The notes under the pieces were generated by a model. That model had not been told where the DNA came from, searched no databases, and worked only from the letters and a program-made list of their open reading frames with translations. 64,000 bases of DNA from Anastatus disparis (lineage: Eukaryota > Arthropoda > Insecta > Hymenoptera > Eupelmidae): the NCBI GenBank assembly GCA_017163975.1, contig JAFFSR010000249.1, forward strand, positions 7,311,501-7,375,500, written 5' to 3'. A program made the translations under genes and the position numbers. Shown here piece after piece: positions 10,640-19,989 of the stretch (positions are counted from its first letter, which is position 1; every line of letters starts with the position of its first letter).

Positions 10640-12346
10640 ATAACTTAAAAAAATTTTTCAAAATTTTTGGAAAAGTCCCAACTTAATCATTTTTGTTTCT
10701 AAAAATCCTGATGTTTTGGAGAGAAATTCATAAGAATACTTCTTGTTTAAATGAAGAGCAAAGTTAGCATAATTCTTTACAGACCTGAATTTTAAAGTTT
10801 TCTATTGGTTCATATATGTATTACATGGTAATTGAAATTACTCATTGTTCGCCACTTCAGAAATCGCTTTTCGCAGGCTTATTTTTTTCTATTTTACATA
10901 AACTTTAAAATAAATTTTTAATCATGTAAGTCAGAGCCATCAATAAGGAGTTATGACAGTTTAAAATATATATTTTCATGTATAATTTACATCAGGATTT
11001 TCAGAAAAAATGTAACGGTTATTTTGCCCGTTACAAAAAAGAAATAGCTATTAATTTAATATCAAATTATGCTAAGTCTAGAAATCTTATTATGAATTGA
11101 GTTGCCGACAACTCGTAAGAAAATAATCATATATATGTATTACGCGGCAAACTCTATGGTGCTAGTTAGTCAAATGTATATTGACTAGCGACAAAACTTT
11201 ATCTTATATACTCGTCGCTGCGCGTCTCTCTCTCTCTCTCTCTCTCTTACCTTAACGAGAGACGCGATGCCGGCAGCACAGCTTTCCTTATTTCATACAA
11301 AAATATATATATATATATTATATGATATATTAAAAATAAGGACCGCGGAGGTGTTGGGGTAAGCAAATTGATTCAGGTCTTTAACTTAACGTGACTTTAT
11401 TAAACTAGTAATGAAAGAAATACAATAGAATAGATTTAGATAAAAAAGTAGGAAGAATAATAATTACTAAAGATAATTCTGAGGGGGGACGCGACGCGAA
11501 CTAAATTATTGTAAGATATTACAATGAACGCGCGCACTCTCTATGCTAAGATTTCCTCGAGGAAAGAAATCTTAGCCAAGTAGATAAAATAAGATAAACT
11601 TACAAGTACGCGTAGAGGCTTCTACGATAATCAAGATAAATACGCCTGAGATATACCGCCGTTGGCCAACGAAAGAAATGGTACGCTGCGACTTTGTCGC
11701 TGAGGCTCGTAGAGGACAGCCAAGCAAGGAAAGATTTTCTGATCGCTGCGACTCGTAGAAGACAGCCAAACCAAATTATGCACAGCCGGAGGATGATGCT
11801 TGTGTTTCTTTAGAGCAGCGATCTCCTTTTTCTTTTTCTACACAAAACTATATGCGGCACTACACCAACGAATTAATCAAATTAAACTCAAATAAAGCCG
11901 AGAGATATGACTAAGATGCGTGCTTGTAGGCCGTTAGATGAAGTCTTCTTTGCAGGTCAGGAATATATGAGCCACGTGTGCGCTGATGAACCACCGGAAA
12001 TGTTCTGACTCCTCTCGTGGCTTTCTTGCTCCTCGCACGCGCGCTGCTCATCGAGTTACGTGCTTCTTGACGTAACTTATACGAGGTATATGACTGAGCG
12101 CGTGTCATTTGATTTCACCTAAGCGCGCAAGATTCGAACACGGTAGAATACCGTGACAAAAAAAGATAAAGTTAAGACTTTTCCAAAATTTTGAAAAATT
12201 TCCAAATTTCAAGTATCTATGGCTCGTGATCCTTCCAATCTAAATCCTTGAAAAATTTTTTTACACATTTTGGGTAACAAACATAATATATTCTCAGAGT
12301 TTCAGCGGTTTTTATTTTTACGCTCTTGCAGTTGGTGTAGTATGTC
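10640..12346. mobile_element. Long-TIR element, damaged copy
   Basis: 10640-11010 matches the left arm, and 12166-12346 the right arm, of the long-TIR element at 54484-57346. Shared blocks include GGAAAAGTCCCAACTT, ATCCTGATGTTTT and, at the right end, GTTTTTATTTTTACGCTC and TGCAGTTGGTGTAG, which is a decayed form of the CTATCAGTTGGCGTGAAATG end. The outer part of the left arm is missing, and the interior is replaced by a probable solo LTR. The Helitron at 12354 begins a few bases after the right end. Confidence 0.7.
11011..12158 (-). mobile_element. Probable solo LTR
   Basis: The segment begins TGTAACGG and ends CCGTGACA, an imperfect inverted TG...CA terminus, and interrupts the long-TIR element precisely between its two arms. 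A-runs on both sides could be the target duplication but are uninformative. On the minus strand AATAAAG lies at about 11394, a possible polyadenylation signal. A (CT)n run at 11226-11247 and a GC-richer region at 11690-12120 resemble the two LTR-like units at 58.9-61.8 kb. No internal retroelement genes remain. Confidence 0.6.
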
Positions 12347-12780
12347 TTATATATCTCCCTATATTATATAGTTATATGAACCAAAATTCAGTCGGTGCCC
12401 CCCCACGCCCCCCACAGCCCCCACAGCCCCCACATGATTTTTATTAATTAAATAACGTAAATTTACGTTATTTTATGTTATCGATCATTACCCCCCCAGT
12501 CCCCACAATCCCCCACAACCCCCCACAACTTTTTAGAACCATCAAATACTGCATAATATAGTTTTATATTTTTTTATTATATTTTATTTATGTATAATAT
12601 TACATAAAAATATAAAAATTTTAATTTTTTTTTGTTGAAAACTCGAAAGTAGTTGCATAAAATTACAATTTATAATATTTAAAATGAAAAACATGTGCCT
12701 CATCAGATATCTTATTACCATTTTTTACATAGTTTATCTGAAATTAATAAATATAAATTTAAATTAATTCTATTACAATT

Positions 12781-13061
12781 CCTCAACACTATAATTAATT
12801 CATTTGTTGAAAACATAATGATTTTTAATAATTTATTCATATTATAAATATTTTATTGTATTAAAATAAAAATAAGCATATAGTGTTGAGGATTCAGATT
12901 TCCACACCACCTTACATTATAAACCTTTAATAGTATTGATTTATACAACTTTTAAAATTAATTGATATTAATATTTATGTTTAAATTTATATAACTTTCA
13001 AGATTAATAACTATTTATATTTATTTATTGAATAGAAAAAGGTGTATAATATAGCGGTACC
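12781..13061 (+). repeat. Internal inverted repeat, left arm
   Basis: About 280 bp that reappear inverted at 16833-17105. Conserved blocks in order are CCTCAACACTATA, TATAGTGTTGAGG, TTCCACACCACCTTACATT, AAACCTTTA and AAAAAGGTGTATAATATAGC. Each arm contains a small palindrome, CCTCAACACTA...TAGTGTTGAGG, about 100 bp across. The arm ends just before the coding region opens. Confidence 0.8.
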
Positions 13062-13090
13062 GTTATTTACTGAAATAACCATTTACTGAA

Positions 13091-14026
13091 TGTACTAAAA
13101 TTGAAGAAAATAAATATCCACAATACAAACGACGAAATAATATTTCTGATAATTATATCTACAATTTTAAAAATAACAAAAAAATTATAAAAGTTGATAA
13201 TTCAATGGTAATTCCTTACAATAGTTTTTTATTAGCAAAATATGCTGCTCATATTAATACTGAACTTTGTATGTCAATACAAAGTATTAAATATATTTAC
13301 GACTATATTTATAAAGGAGTAGATAAAGCATATTGCAAAATAAAAGAAAATAAAATAAAAGAAAATGAAGAAGAAGTATATGATGAAATAACACAATATA
13401 TAGATGGTAGATACTTAAGTCCAATGGAAGCAGCATGGAGATTACAAGAATTACCATTATGTGGCAGAAGTCATTCTGTAATAAGATTAAGTATTCATAC
13501 AGAAAATCAACAAAAAATAATTTTTAATGAAAATGATATAGATTCAGCATTAAATAAATACGAAACAACGTTAACCGCATGGTTTACTTTGAATAAAAAA
13601 GATGATTTTGCTAAAAAAATTAAATATGTTAACATACCACAATATTATATTTTCAATTCTAACACAAAATCTTGGATAAAACGATCAAAAAATAGAAAAA
13701 ACATAGCTATTGGTAGATTAAATGTAGTATCTCCTAAAGATAGTGAACGTTTTTTTTTTAAATTAATATTAAATAGAATAAAAGGTGCAACATCTTATAC
13801 AGATTTACGAACTCACGAAAATATTACTTATAATACTTATAAAGAAACAGCTTTAGCAATGAATTTAATTGAGCACGAAAATGAAATTTATTATATTTTT
13901 GAAGAAGCATGTCAAGTTATGTTACCAATACAACTACGTAAATTTTTTGCATGTTTTTTACTATGTGAAAATATTCAAGGTAAAATTATTTGGAACAAAT
14001 ATAAAAATTTTTACAGAAGATTTTAA
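13091..14026 (+). pseudogene. Helitron Rep C-terminus and Rep-helicase linker
   Basis: The frame is open from about 13091, upstream of the ATG at 13205; homology begins with ENKYPQYKRRN, so the ATG is not the true start. Typical Helitron landmarks follow: VIPYNSFLLAKY, then SIKYIYDYIYKG, which matches the paired-tyrosine motif of Helitron Rep, then YLSPMEAAWRLQELPL, TTLTAWFTLNKKD, IGRLNVVSPKDSERFFFKLI and GATSYTDLRT. In the family the tyrosines attack DNA at the element end. The zinc-finger-like N-terminus and the HxH motif are absent. A frameshift at about 14010-14025 separates this part from the helicase. Confidence 0.88.
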
Positions 14027-15530
14027 AGATAATAAAGAAAATAAAGCTTTATCACATATTAATCAAATATTAAATTTAGAAGATATGTCATGTGAAAATT
14101 TTGGTTTACCAGAACCAAATAAAACATACATTGAAGAAAATGAAGAAATTAAAGATGAAATTATAAATTTTAGTAAAAAAAAATTTGATAAAATGTATAA
14201 ACAATTAAATAATGATCAAAAACAAATTTTTGAAAAAATAATAAATAATAAACAAAAAATATTTTTCATAGATGGACCAGGAGGTTCCGGAAAAACTTTC
14301 TTATACAAAACATTAATATATTATTATATAAGCATTAAAAAAAAATTTTTATCGATGGCTTGGACCGGAATAGCTTCAATTTTATTACCTAAAGGTTTAA
14401 CAAGTCACAGAACTTTTAGATTACCATTGGATTTAAATAACATTGAAAGCGCATTTTTAAAATTTAATTCAGATAAAAAAAAATTAAGAGAAACAGATAT
14501 AATTATATGGGATGAAGCATCTATGATTCCTAAAAAAGCTTTAGAAATCGTAGACAAAACTTTAAAAGATGTTTGTCATAATGATAAAAGTTTTGGTGGA
14601 AAAATAATTATTTTAGGTGGAGATTTTCGACAAATTCTACCAGTATTAAAATATGGAAGAAGAAATACTATAATTGAAGAGACTATAAAATATTCAAATC
14701 TTTGGCCCTTATTTCATATTTTTAAATTAAAAAAAAACATAAGATCTAATAATGACAGTTTCTCTTCATTTTTATTAAATATAGGAGAAGGAAACATTAA
14801 TCCATTTATTATTCCAGAAGAATGGAAAACTAATGACGTCTGTGCCAAAATTTATAAAAACATTAACGAAAATTATTGTTTTTCAAAAAATGTCATTTTG
14901 AGTACACATAATGAAGATGTAAATATTTTAAATAACAGAATTTTAAAATTAATTAAGAATGAAACAAAAACTTATTATAGCATTGACTATGCAACATACA
15001 AAGGTGTAGATCAAACGGATGATAATATTCATTTGAATTATCCAATAGAAATGTTAAATAACATAAGAGAAGGATTACCTCCACACGAACTGAAATTAAA
15101 AGTAAATACCATAATTATGTTAATTCGAAATTTAAGTATAAAATATGGATTATGTAATGGAACGCGATTAAAAATAACTAAATTATTCAAATATAACATA
15201 GAAGCACAAATAATTACTGGAGAAAATAAAGGAAATAAAGTTTTTATACCACGTATTACATTAAACACTAATGAATCATCATCTTTACCATTTATTTTAT
15301 ATAGAAAACAATTTCCTGTTATATTAGCTTTTGCTATAACAATTAATAAATCTCAAGGCCAAAGTTTCGAAAATATAGGAATATTCATCAAAAAACCTTT
15401 ATTTTCTCACGGGCAATTATATGTTGCTCTTTCACGTTGTAAAAATGTAAATAAAATATATATTCAAAATGAATCGGAAAACAAAGATATTATACCTAAC
15501 ATAGTTTGGAAAGAAATATTAGAAAAATAA
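14010..15530 (+). CDS. Helitron PIF1-type DNA helicase domain
   Basis: About 500 residues in one open frame (it can be read from an ATG at 13869, but family homology in this frame starts near 14010). All main PIF1/SF1B motifs are visible: GPGGSGKT (Walker A, about 14274), IIWDEASM (Walker B, about 14505), [26 protein letters not shown] and YVALSR near the end. PIF1-type helicases unwind DNA 5' to 3'; in Helitrons this domain is fused to Rep and drives rolling-circle transposition in the nucleus. The lack of any stop across 500 codons, while neighbouring copies carry many, makes this the best-kept helicase in the window. It would be the C-terminal half of a Rep-Hel protein but for the frameshift. 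Confidence 0.92.
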   Translation, partial: FTEDFKDNKENKALSHINQILNLEDMSCENFGLPEPNKTYIEENEEIKDEIINFSKKKFDKMYKQLNNDQKQIFEKIINNKQKIFFIDGPGGSGKTFLYKTLIYYYISIKKKFLSMAWTGIASILLPKGLTSHRTFRLPLDLNNIESAFLKFNSDKKKLRETDIIIWDEASMIPKKALEIVDKTLKDVCHNDKSFGGKIIILGGDFRQILPVLKYGRRNTIIEETIKYSNLWPLFHIFKLKKNIRSNNDSFSSFLLNIGEGNINPFIIPEEWKTNDVCAKIYKNINENYCFSKNVILSTHNEDVNILNNRILKLIKNETKTYYSIDYATYKGVDQTDDNIHLNYPIEMLNNIREGLPPHELKLKVNTIIMLIRNLSIKYGLCNGTRLKITKLFKYNIEAQIITGENKGNKVFIPRITLNTNESSSLPFILYRKQFPVILAFAITINKSQGQSFENIGIFIKKPLFSHGQLYVALSRCKNVNKIYIQNESENKDIIPNIVWKEILEK

Positions 15531-15678
15531 TTTTATTATAATTTAACAAAAATTTAATGTTATTTAAATAAATTTTTTATAAATTATTTTATTAATTAAA
15601 CTTTATTTTTTTTCAGGTTATATTTATATTAATTATAAACATTAAAAATTTTTAATAATATATAAATAAAAAAACATA

Positions 15679-16131
15679 ATGGAATGGAATTCAATTAATG
15701 ATGTTGAAATTGACAATGTTAATGATCAACAAATGATTGAATGGGATCCAATAGAAGGTCATTATGTTGAAATTAACAATGTCAATGATCAACAATTGAT
15801 GGAAAATTTAAATGATCAAATTGAAGAACATTTAAATTTCCAAGAAGAATATGAATATTATTTAGAAAGTCTAGATAATAATAGTTCAATAAGCAATACA
15901 ATAATTTCTAAATTAAATAATATTATTAATTCGTATATAGAGGAAAATAATGAACAATTTGAATTTAAAAATTGGAATGAAGTACCAGAGTATTATAAAT
16001 ATTATGCGAATGAAATTATAAAATATAAAATAAATATAAGCGAACCAATAGCAGAATATTACTTTAATCAAAGTCATGAAATTTATTCTAATTATTTATT
16101 AAGATTAGCTAACATTATTAATAAAATATGA
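15679..16131 (+). CDS. Hypothetical acidic protein of Helitron 1
   Basis: A 150-codon ATG frame starts 149 bp after the helicase stop on the same strand. It is rich in Asn, Glu and Ile, very acidic, and opens with two related segments, VEIDNVNDQQMIEWD and VEINNVNDQQLMENL. The rest is predicted helical (EYEYYLESL, NEIIKYKINISEP). No membrane segment or known catalytic motif is visible and I do not recognise the family. Its place inside the Helitron and its intact state suggest an accessory protein, perhaps translated from its own RNA. Chance is possible in AT-rich DNA, though the aspartate/asparagine-rich reading is not typical of random AT-rich sequence. Confidence 0.5.
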   Translation: MEWNSINDVEIDNVNDQQMIEWDPIEGHYVEINNVNDQQLMENLNDQIEEHLNFQEEYEYYLESLDNNSSISNTIISKLNNIINSYIEENNEQFEFKNWNEVPEYYKYYANEIIKYKINISEPIAEYYFNQSHEIYSNYLLRLANIINKI

Positions 16132-16832
16132 AAAATTAAAATAAATCATAAATATTTAAATATATAATAATAAATTTAAAAAAAATTTTTAAATTATTAA
16201 TATTATTAAAAACAAAAAAAATTAGAATATTTAGAAATTAACTAAAATATTTAAAAGTTATGATTATTTAAAATTTATAAAACGAAATTTTAATAAATAA
16301 ATAATTTAACTAATAACAACAATAAATAAAAATTCATATTCATAACTTTTATACAGGTAAATATAGTATAAGTAAGTATAAAATAATTTAAAATTATTTT
16401 ATTTATTTATTTGTTATATAAATAACTAAATTTTAAATAAAATATGATATAATGATCATGTAATAATTTCATTTACAATATCATAATAAATTTATAAATT
16501 TTAGTATGAATTTTTGATATATCTCATAAAATGTTTAAAATGAGAAAAAAGATATAAAAAAGGAATTATAACAAAATAATCCTATAAATCTTATAAAACT
16601 CAAAATCATTACGATATATCAAATAATATACTAAATTATCAACAAAATTTTCAATATATTTTAAACTAATGATCATTAATATCATAACAATAATAACACT
16701 ATTTTTAAGTTATACTACATATAATTAAATATATTATAAATATTTAAAATAAAATATATTTTATAAGACTAAGTGGTTTTTAGGGCTACTGGCGAGGGTT
16801 TCCACTAATCAAAAAATCTAACGCGCCATCAA
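16132..16832. other. AT-rich non-coding part of Helitron 1
   Basis: No coding frame. A GC-richer patch at about 16770-16835 includes GTGGTTTTTAGGGCTACTGG followed by GGGTTTCCAC, a possible hairpin. The inverted repeat starts right after it. Confidence 0.4.
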
Positions 16833-17105
16833 GGTACCTCTATGTTACACACCTTTTTAAAACTTCATATATTATATAATTATATTAACAAAAAAATTAT
16901 ACAAATTTATTCAAAATTAATATTGATTTAAAAATAAATATTTATAAGTTATATTGATAAAGGTTTGAAATGTAAGGTGGTGTGGAAAGCCGAACCTCAA
17001 CACTATATATCTCTTCTTTTTTTATAAAAATAAAAAAATAATGAATTAATAATAATTATATATATCTCTTCTTTTTGAAATATAATGAACAAAATAGTGT
17101 TGAGG
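16833..17105 (-). repeat. Internal inverted repeat, right arm
   Basis: Reverse-complement partner of 12781-13061: it reads ACACACCTTTTTAA, then AAAGGTTTGAAATGTAAGG, GGTGTGGAAAGCCG, CCTCAACACTATATATC and ends with ATAGTGTTGAGG at 17105. The arms flank 3.8 kb containing both coding regions. Confidence 0.8.
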
Positions 17106-17265
17106 TATTTTTATATAAAGTAACATAAATAATTAATATTAATAGAAATAGTAAAAATATTTATTTAGAGTTTAGATAAAAATTATATTATATAATAAAT
17201 TAAATAATATTACATTATATAATATAATATTAATAATAAATGTTTAATATATAATTATATTTATA

Positions 17266-17313
17266 GCATAACTGGGGTTATGAGCAGCACGAGCAGTGGT
17301 ACCCCTAGTATAT

Positions 17314-17362
<49 letters not shown>
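17266..17362 (+). repeat. Helitron 1 3' terminus and TA tract
   Basis: GGGGTTATGAGCAGC and GTGGTACCCC can form a terminal hairpin before CTAG. The element is followed directly by a (TA)n tract to 17362, a favoured Helitron target here; the other two 3' ends also abut TA tracts. Confidence 0.7.
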
Positions 17363-17365
<3 letters not shown>

Positions 17366-17608
17366 GGATAATTGCCAAAAATAACCATTTTTTATCGTTC
17401 TATTATTTTTACAAATTTCATTATTATTTATTTATCATATAATAATTAATTCATAGCATTTTTCATAATTTCTTTTATTTTTCATCTTTTAAAGTAAAAA
17501 GGTAGTAAATTAAATTAGTTAATATAAAAGTAATTCTTTTGTGAATATCTTTGAAAAAAGTTCATTAAAAATGAATTAAAATTCTTAAAAGAATTTTAAT
17601 TTTCAATA
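17363..17608. other. AT-rich spacer
   Basis: No Helitron 5' end could be recognised here, although the protease relic that follows may be the first coding part of the second Helitron. Confidence 0.35.
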
Positions 17609-18160
17609 ATGGTTTTGACTGAGAAAGATAAATTGATTGTTAAAGGACAGGGATTGTGTAGTGGAATGGCTTTTATGTTATCTGATATTTATATATTAGA
17701 ACTTAATAATATTTCAAATCGTTGCATTTCATTTAACATGCAATCAACCTCACTAATTCAAAGTCCACAATATATTAATTCAGTATCGATTGATGGAGAA
17801 TTTATACAGTTATTATTTTCCAGAAATTTGGAAAAAGGTCACCGAATTTGTGTGTATTATAACAATAAGGTGATTCATATATATGACAGTTTAAATCTTA
17901 AATATCTATGAGATGAGCATAAGATTTATATAAACAGATTATTTCCAAACATATCAGAATTAAGCATAGTATTCGAAACAGTACAACAACAAACAAATAA
18001 TTATGATTGTGGCGATTATGCAATTGTTTTTGCTGTTGCAATATTTTATAATTTAGGTCCATGTTGTTTAAGATATGATGTTTTTCAAATGCGATTATGT
18101 TTATCGAGAATTTTTAAAAGCGCAACAAATAAGAATGTTTCCAGTTTAACAAAATTATAA
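17609..18160 (+). pseudogene. Ulp1/C48-like cysteine protease relic
   Basis: One frame of 184 codons with a single stop, TGA at 17909-17911, where tryptophan would be plausible. The order of residues fits the Ulp1-type fold: GHRICVYYNNKVIHIYDSL supplies the His and Asp region, ETVQQQ the oxyanion Gln, and YDCGDYAIVFAVAIFYNLG the catalytic Cys. It ends with a basic tail. C48-like proteases cleave ubiquitin-like modifiers or viral/transposon polyproteins. The fragment lies on the same strand upstream of the Helitron-2 genes. Helitrons of animals often carry cysteine proteases (best known are OTU types), so it may be part of the element; it could also be from another transposon. The usual N-terminal helical part is short or missing. 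Confidence 0.65.
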
Positions 18161-18289
18161 TAATGCAAATATTAATTACGATAATCCACCGGACATGATG
18201 AGGAGGAGTTTTTGACATGATTAACGTCTAAAGTAAGTACCATTAAATTTAGATTCCGCCGAACTTGAACTATTGGAAAAAACTCACAA

Positions 18290-18511
18290 ATGCATTTATT
18301 GGTAGAACAAAAAAAGATCATGGAAATGTATCGTAAACAAAAGAATTCGAATCATGAAACAATTTTAATGGAAATTGACAATGACATTTCAGATACAAAT
18401 TTTTTAAAACCAGATAATAATATAATGGGAATCGATGATATCCACTTAAATTATAACGATAATAAAATTGGGACTGTTGAGATTAAATTAAATGAAGAAA
18501 CAAAAGAATAA
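18290..18511 (+). CDS. Short acidic frame, unidentified
   Basis: A 73-codon frame with a charged start (EQKKIMEMYRKQK) and an Asp/Asn-rich middle. It lies between the protease relic and a dispersed repeat on the same strand. No family is recognised. It may be the broken N-terminal region of the Helitron protein or a chance frame. Confidence 0.25.
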   Translation: MHLLVEQKKIMEMYRKQKNSNHETILMEIDNDISDTNFLKPDNNIMGIDDIHLNYNDNKIGTVEIKLNEETKE

Positions 18512-18539
18512 AAAAAAATAGATAGAAAAGATGCTTCAT

Positions 18540-18937
18540 TTGTAACAGGACTTAAGAACATGACGAAGCTGCTCACCTTCTAATAATATTTTCAATCCTA
18601 ATTTATGAACAAACGATGCGTTTAATCGAGATTTTTTGCTACAAAGTGAAAATTTGTTAGATTAAACTCTAGTACAGACAACTTAAGGTATCCACCTAAA
18701 TATTATACATATAAAGTTATAATAAAAACTTTCAATGTATCGTATTTTAAAGTTAGGTTTATCGAGTTTGATATCTAAGTCCAAATGATTTTTTATTTTA
18801 ACAAAAATTATTTTATTAATATAGCTTTAGTGCAGATAAGTCACTATATTTGTTTAATTTATGAATTTAAAAAGATATTGATAAAATAAAAAAAGCAAAA
18901 CTCAATTGCTGCAGCTCCGATATCCCGTTAATAGGAA
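18540..18937 (+). repeat. Dispersed 400-bp repeat, copy 1
   Basis: Matches 29040-29400 over most of its length and 56185-56400 over its first half. Shared segments include GTTATA after TATTATAC/ATACATAAA, AGTATTTTGAG/CGTATTTTAAAG, TTAGTGCAGATAAGTCA/TTAGTGCGCATACATCA and the end AAAATAAAAAAAGC. No coding capacity is seen. It probably represents an old interspersed element. Confidence 0.7.
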
Positions 18938-18938
18938 A

Positions 18939-19750
18939 ATGGTAACAGAAAAATCACATAAATATAAAGAAATATCAGAAAAAGACATTATTGTGAAAAT
19001 ACAAGAAAAAAAAGTGACGATAAATTAGAACTAAGACGTATTCAAAAAAATGTACGTACGCTTTTTTTTATGAAAATGAAAAAAGGACAACCAAATAAAT
19101 ATAAACAGAAATAAGAAAATACTAAGGTAACAAAATTAAAATTTAAGGAAAAAATAAGTACAGATAAATTGGAACAAATACATGCGAATGAGGCTTTACG
19201 TAAGAAAGAAGCTTGTATGAAAATTAAAGAAAAAAAAACAAAAATATGAAGAAAAATTAGAAAATACTAAGATAACAAAATTGAAATTCAAGGAAACAAT
19301 GAGTATTGATAAATTGGAACAAATACGTGCGAATAAAGCTGCACGTAAGAAAAAAGCTCACATAAAAATGAAAGAAGAACAACCAAATATATATAAAAAA
19401 AAATTGAAAGTATTAAGATATAAAAAATGAAATCAATTGAAAATAGAGATACTAATAAATTGAAAAAGTTACATACAAAAGAAAAATTAAGCAAAAAAGA
19501 GACTTATAGAAAACTCATTAGTGAACAATATAATGAATATAAGAGAATGGTACAAATTAAAAATTAAAAATTGGAAAATGCCGATATTATTAAGAAAACA
19601 CAAGTAAAAAATGATTGTTACCAATTAAAAGAATCACGCACAAGGCGTAAACAAATGGAAATTGATGACTATAAACATGTTAATAATGATACTACAATAA
19701 ATAAACCAATAGATAGAAATAAGCGAAAACATAAATATGATTCTTATTAA
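18939..19750 (+). pseudogene. Lys-rich repeat region of Helitron 2
   Basis: Reads as a Lys/Glu/Gln-rich, coiled-coil-like protein broken by several stops and frameshifts. Three related units of about 48 codons can be followed (starting about 19072, 19218 and 19362), each with a QPNKYKQK-like start, a TKLKFKEKISTDKLEQI-like middle and an ANEALRKKEA-like end. Lys-rich N-terminal regions before the Helitron N-terminal domain are common in animal Helitrons. The repeats may mediate DNA binding or oligomerisation, which is inference. Confidence 0.55.
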
Positions 19751-19989
19751 TTAAAGATATTATTTATTAAGTGTAAACGATTAAAAATTAAAGACAATAA
19801 TTATAATAAAAATTACAATAATAATAATTATAATAACAATCATAATATTGTATTGAATAAAGTTATTGATAAAACAATAAAGGGCAAAGTAGAAAAAAAA
19901 TTAAAGAAATTAAATAAAAAAATATTAACTAAAAAAATTAATTTGAAACTGAATAATTGAATAGCAAATGTATATTTCAATAAAAATCT

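Larger units (their letters stand above)
12354..17308 (+). mobile_element. Helitron 1 (about 4.95 kb)
   Basis: The 5' end is TCTCCCTATATTATATAG after an A, nearly the same as the start of the small Helitron at 32619. The 3' end is CTAG at 17305-17308 followed by T, preceded by GAGCAGCACGAGCAGTGGTACCC, matching the ends at 23716 and 33313. TC...CTRR termini inserted between A and T, without target duplication, define Helitrons. Inside are a C-rich strip at 12400-12530, internal inverted repeats, the Rep-to-helicase coding region and a downstream 150-codon frame. The catalytic HUH part of the Rep domain is missing, so the copy is unlikely to move by itself. Confidence 0.8.

Noticed and set aside
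12400..12530. CCCCCCAC-rich strip considered as telomeric or G-quadruplex array
   Set aside because: Runs are irregular and limited to about 130 bp; they lie just inside the Helitron 5' end. A G-quadruplex on the minus strand is possible but was not listed as a separate feature.
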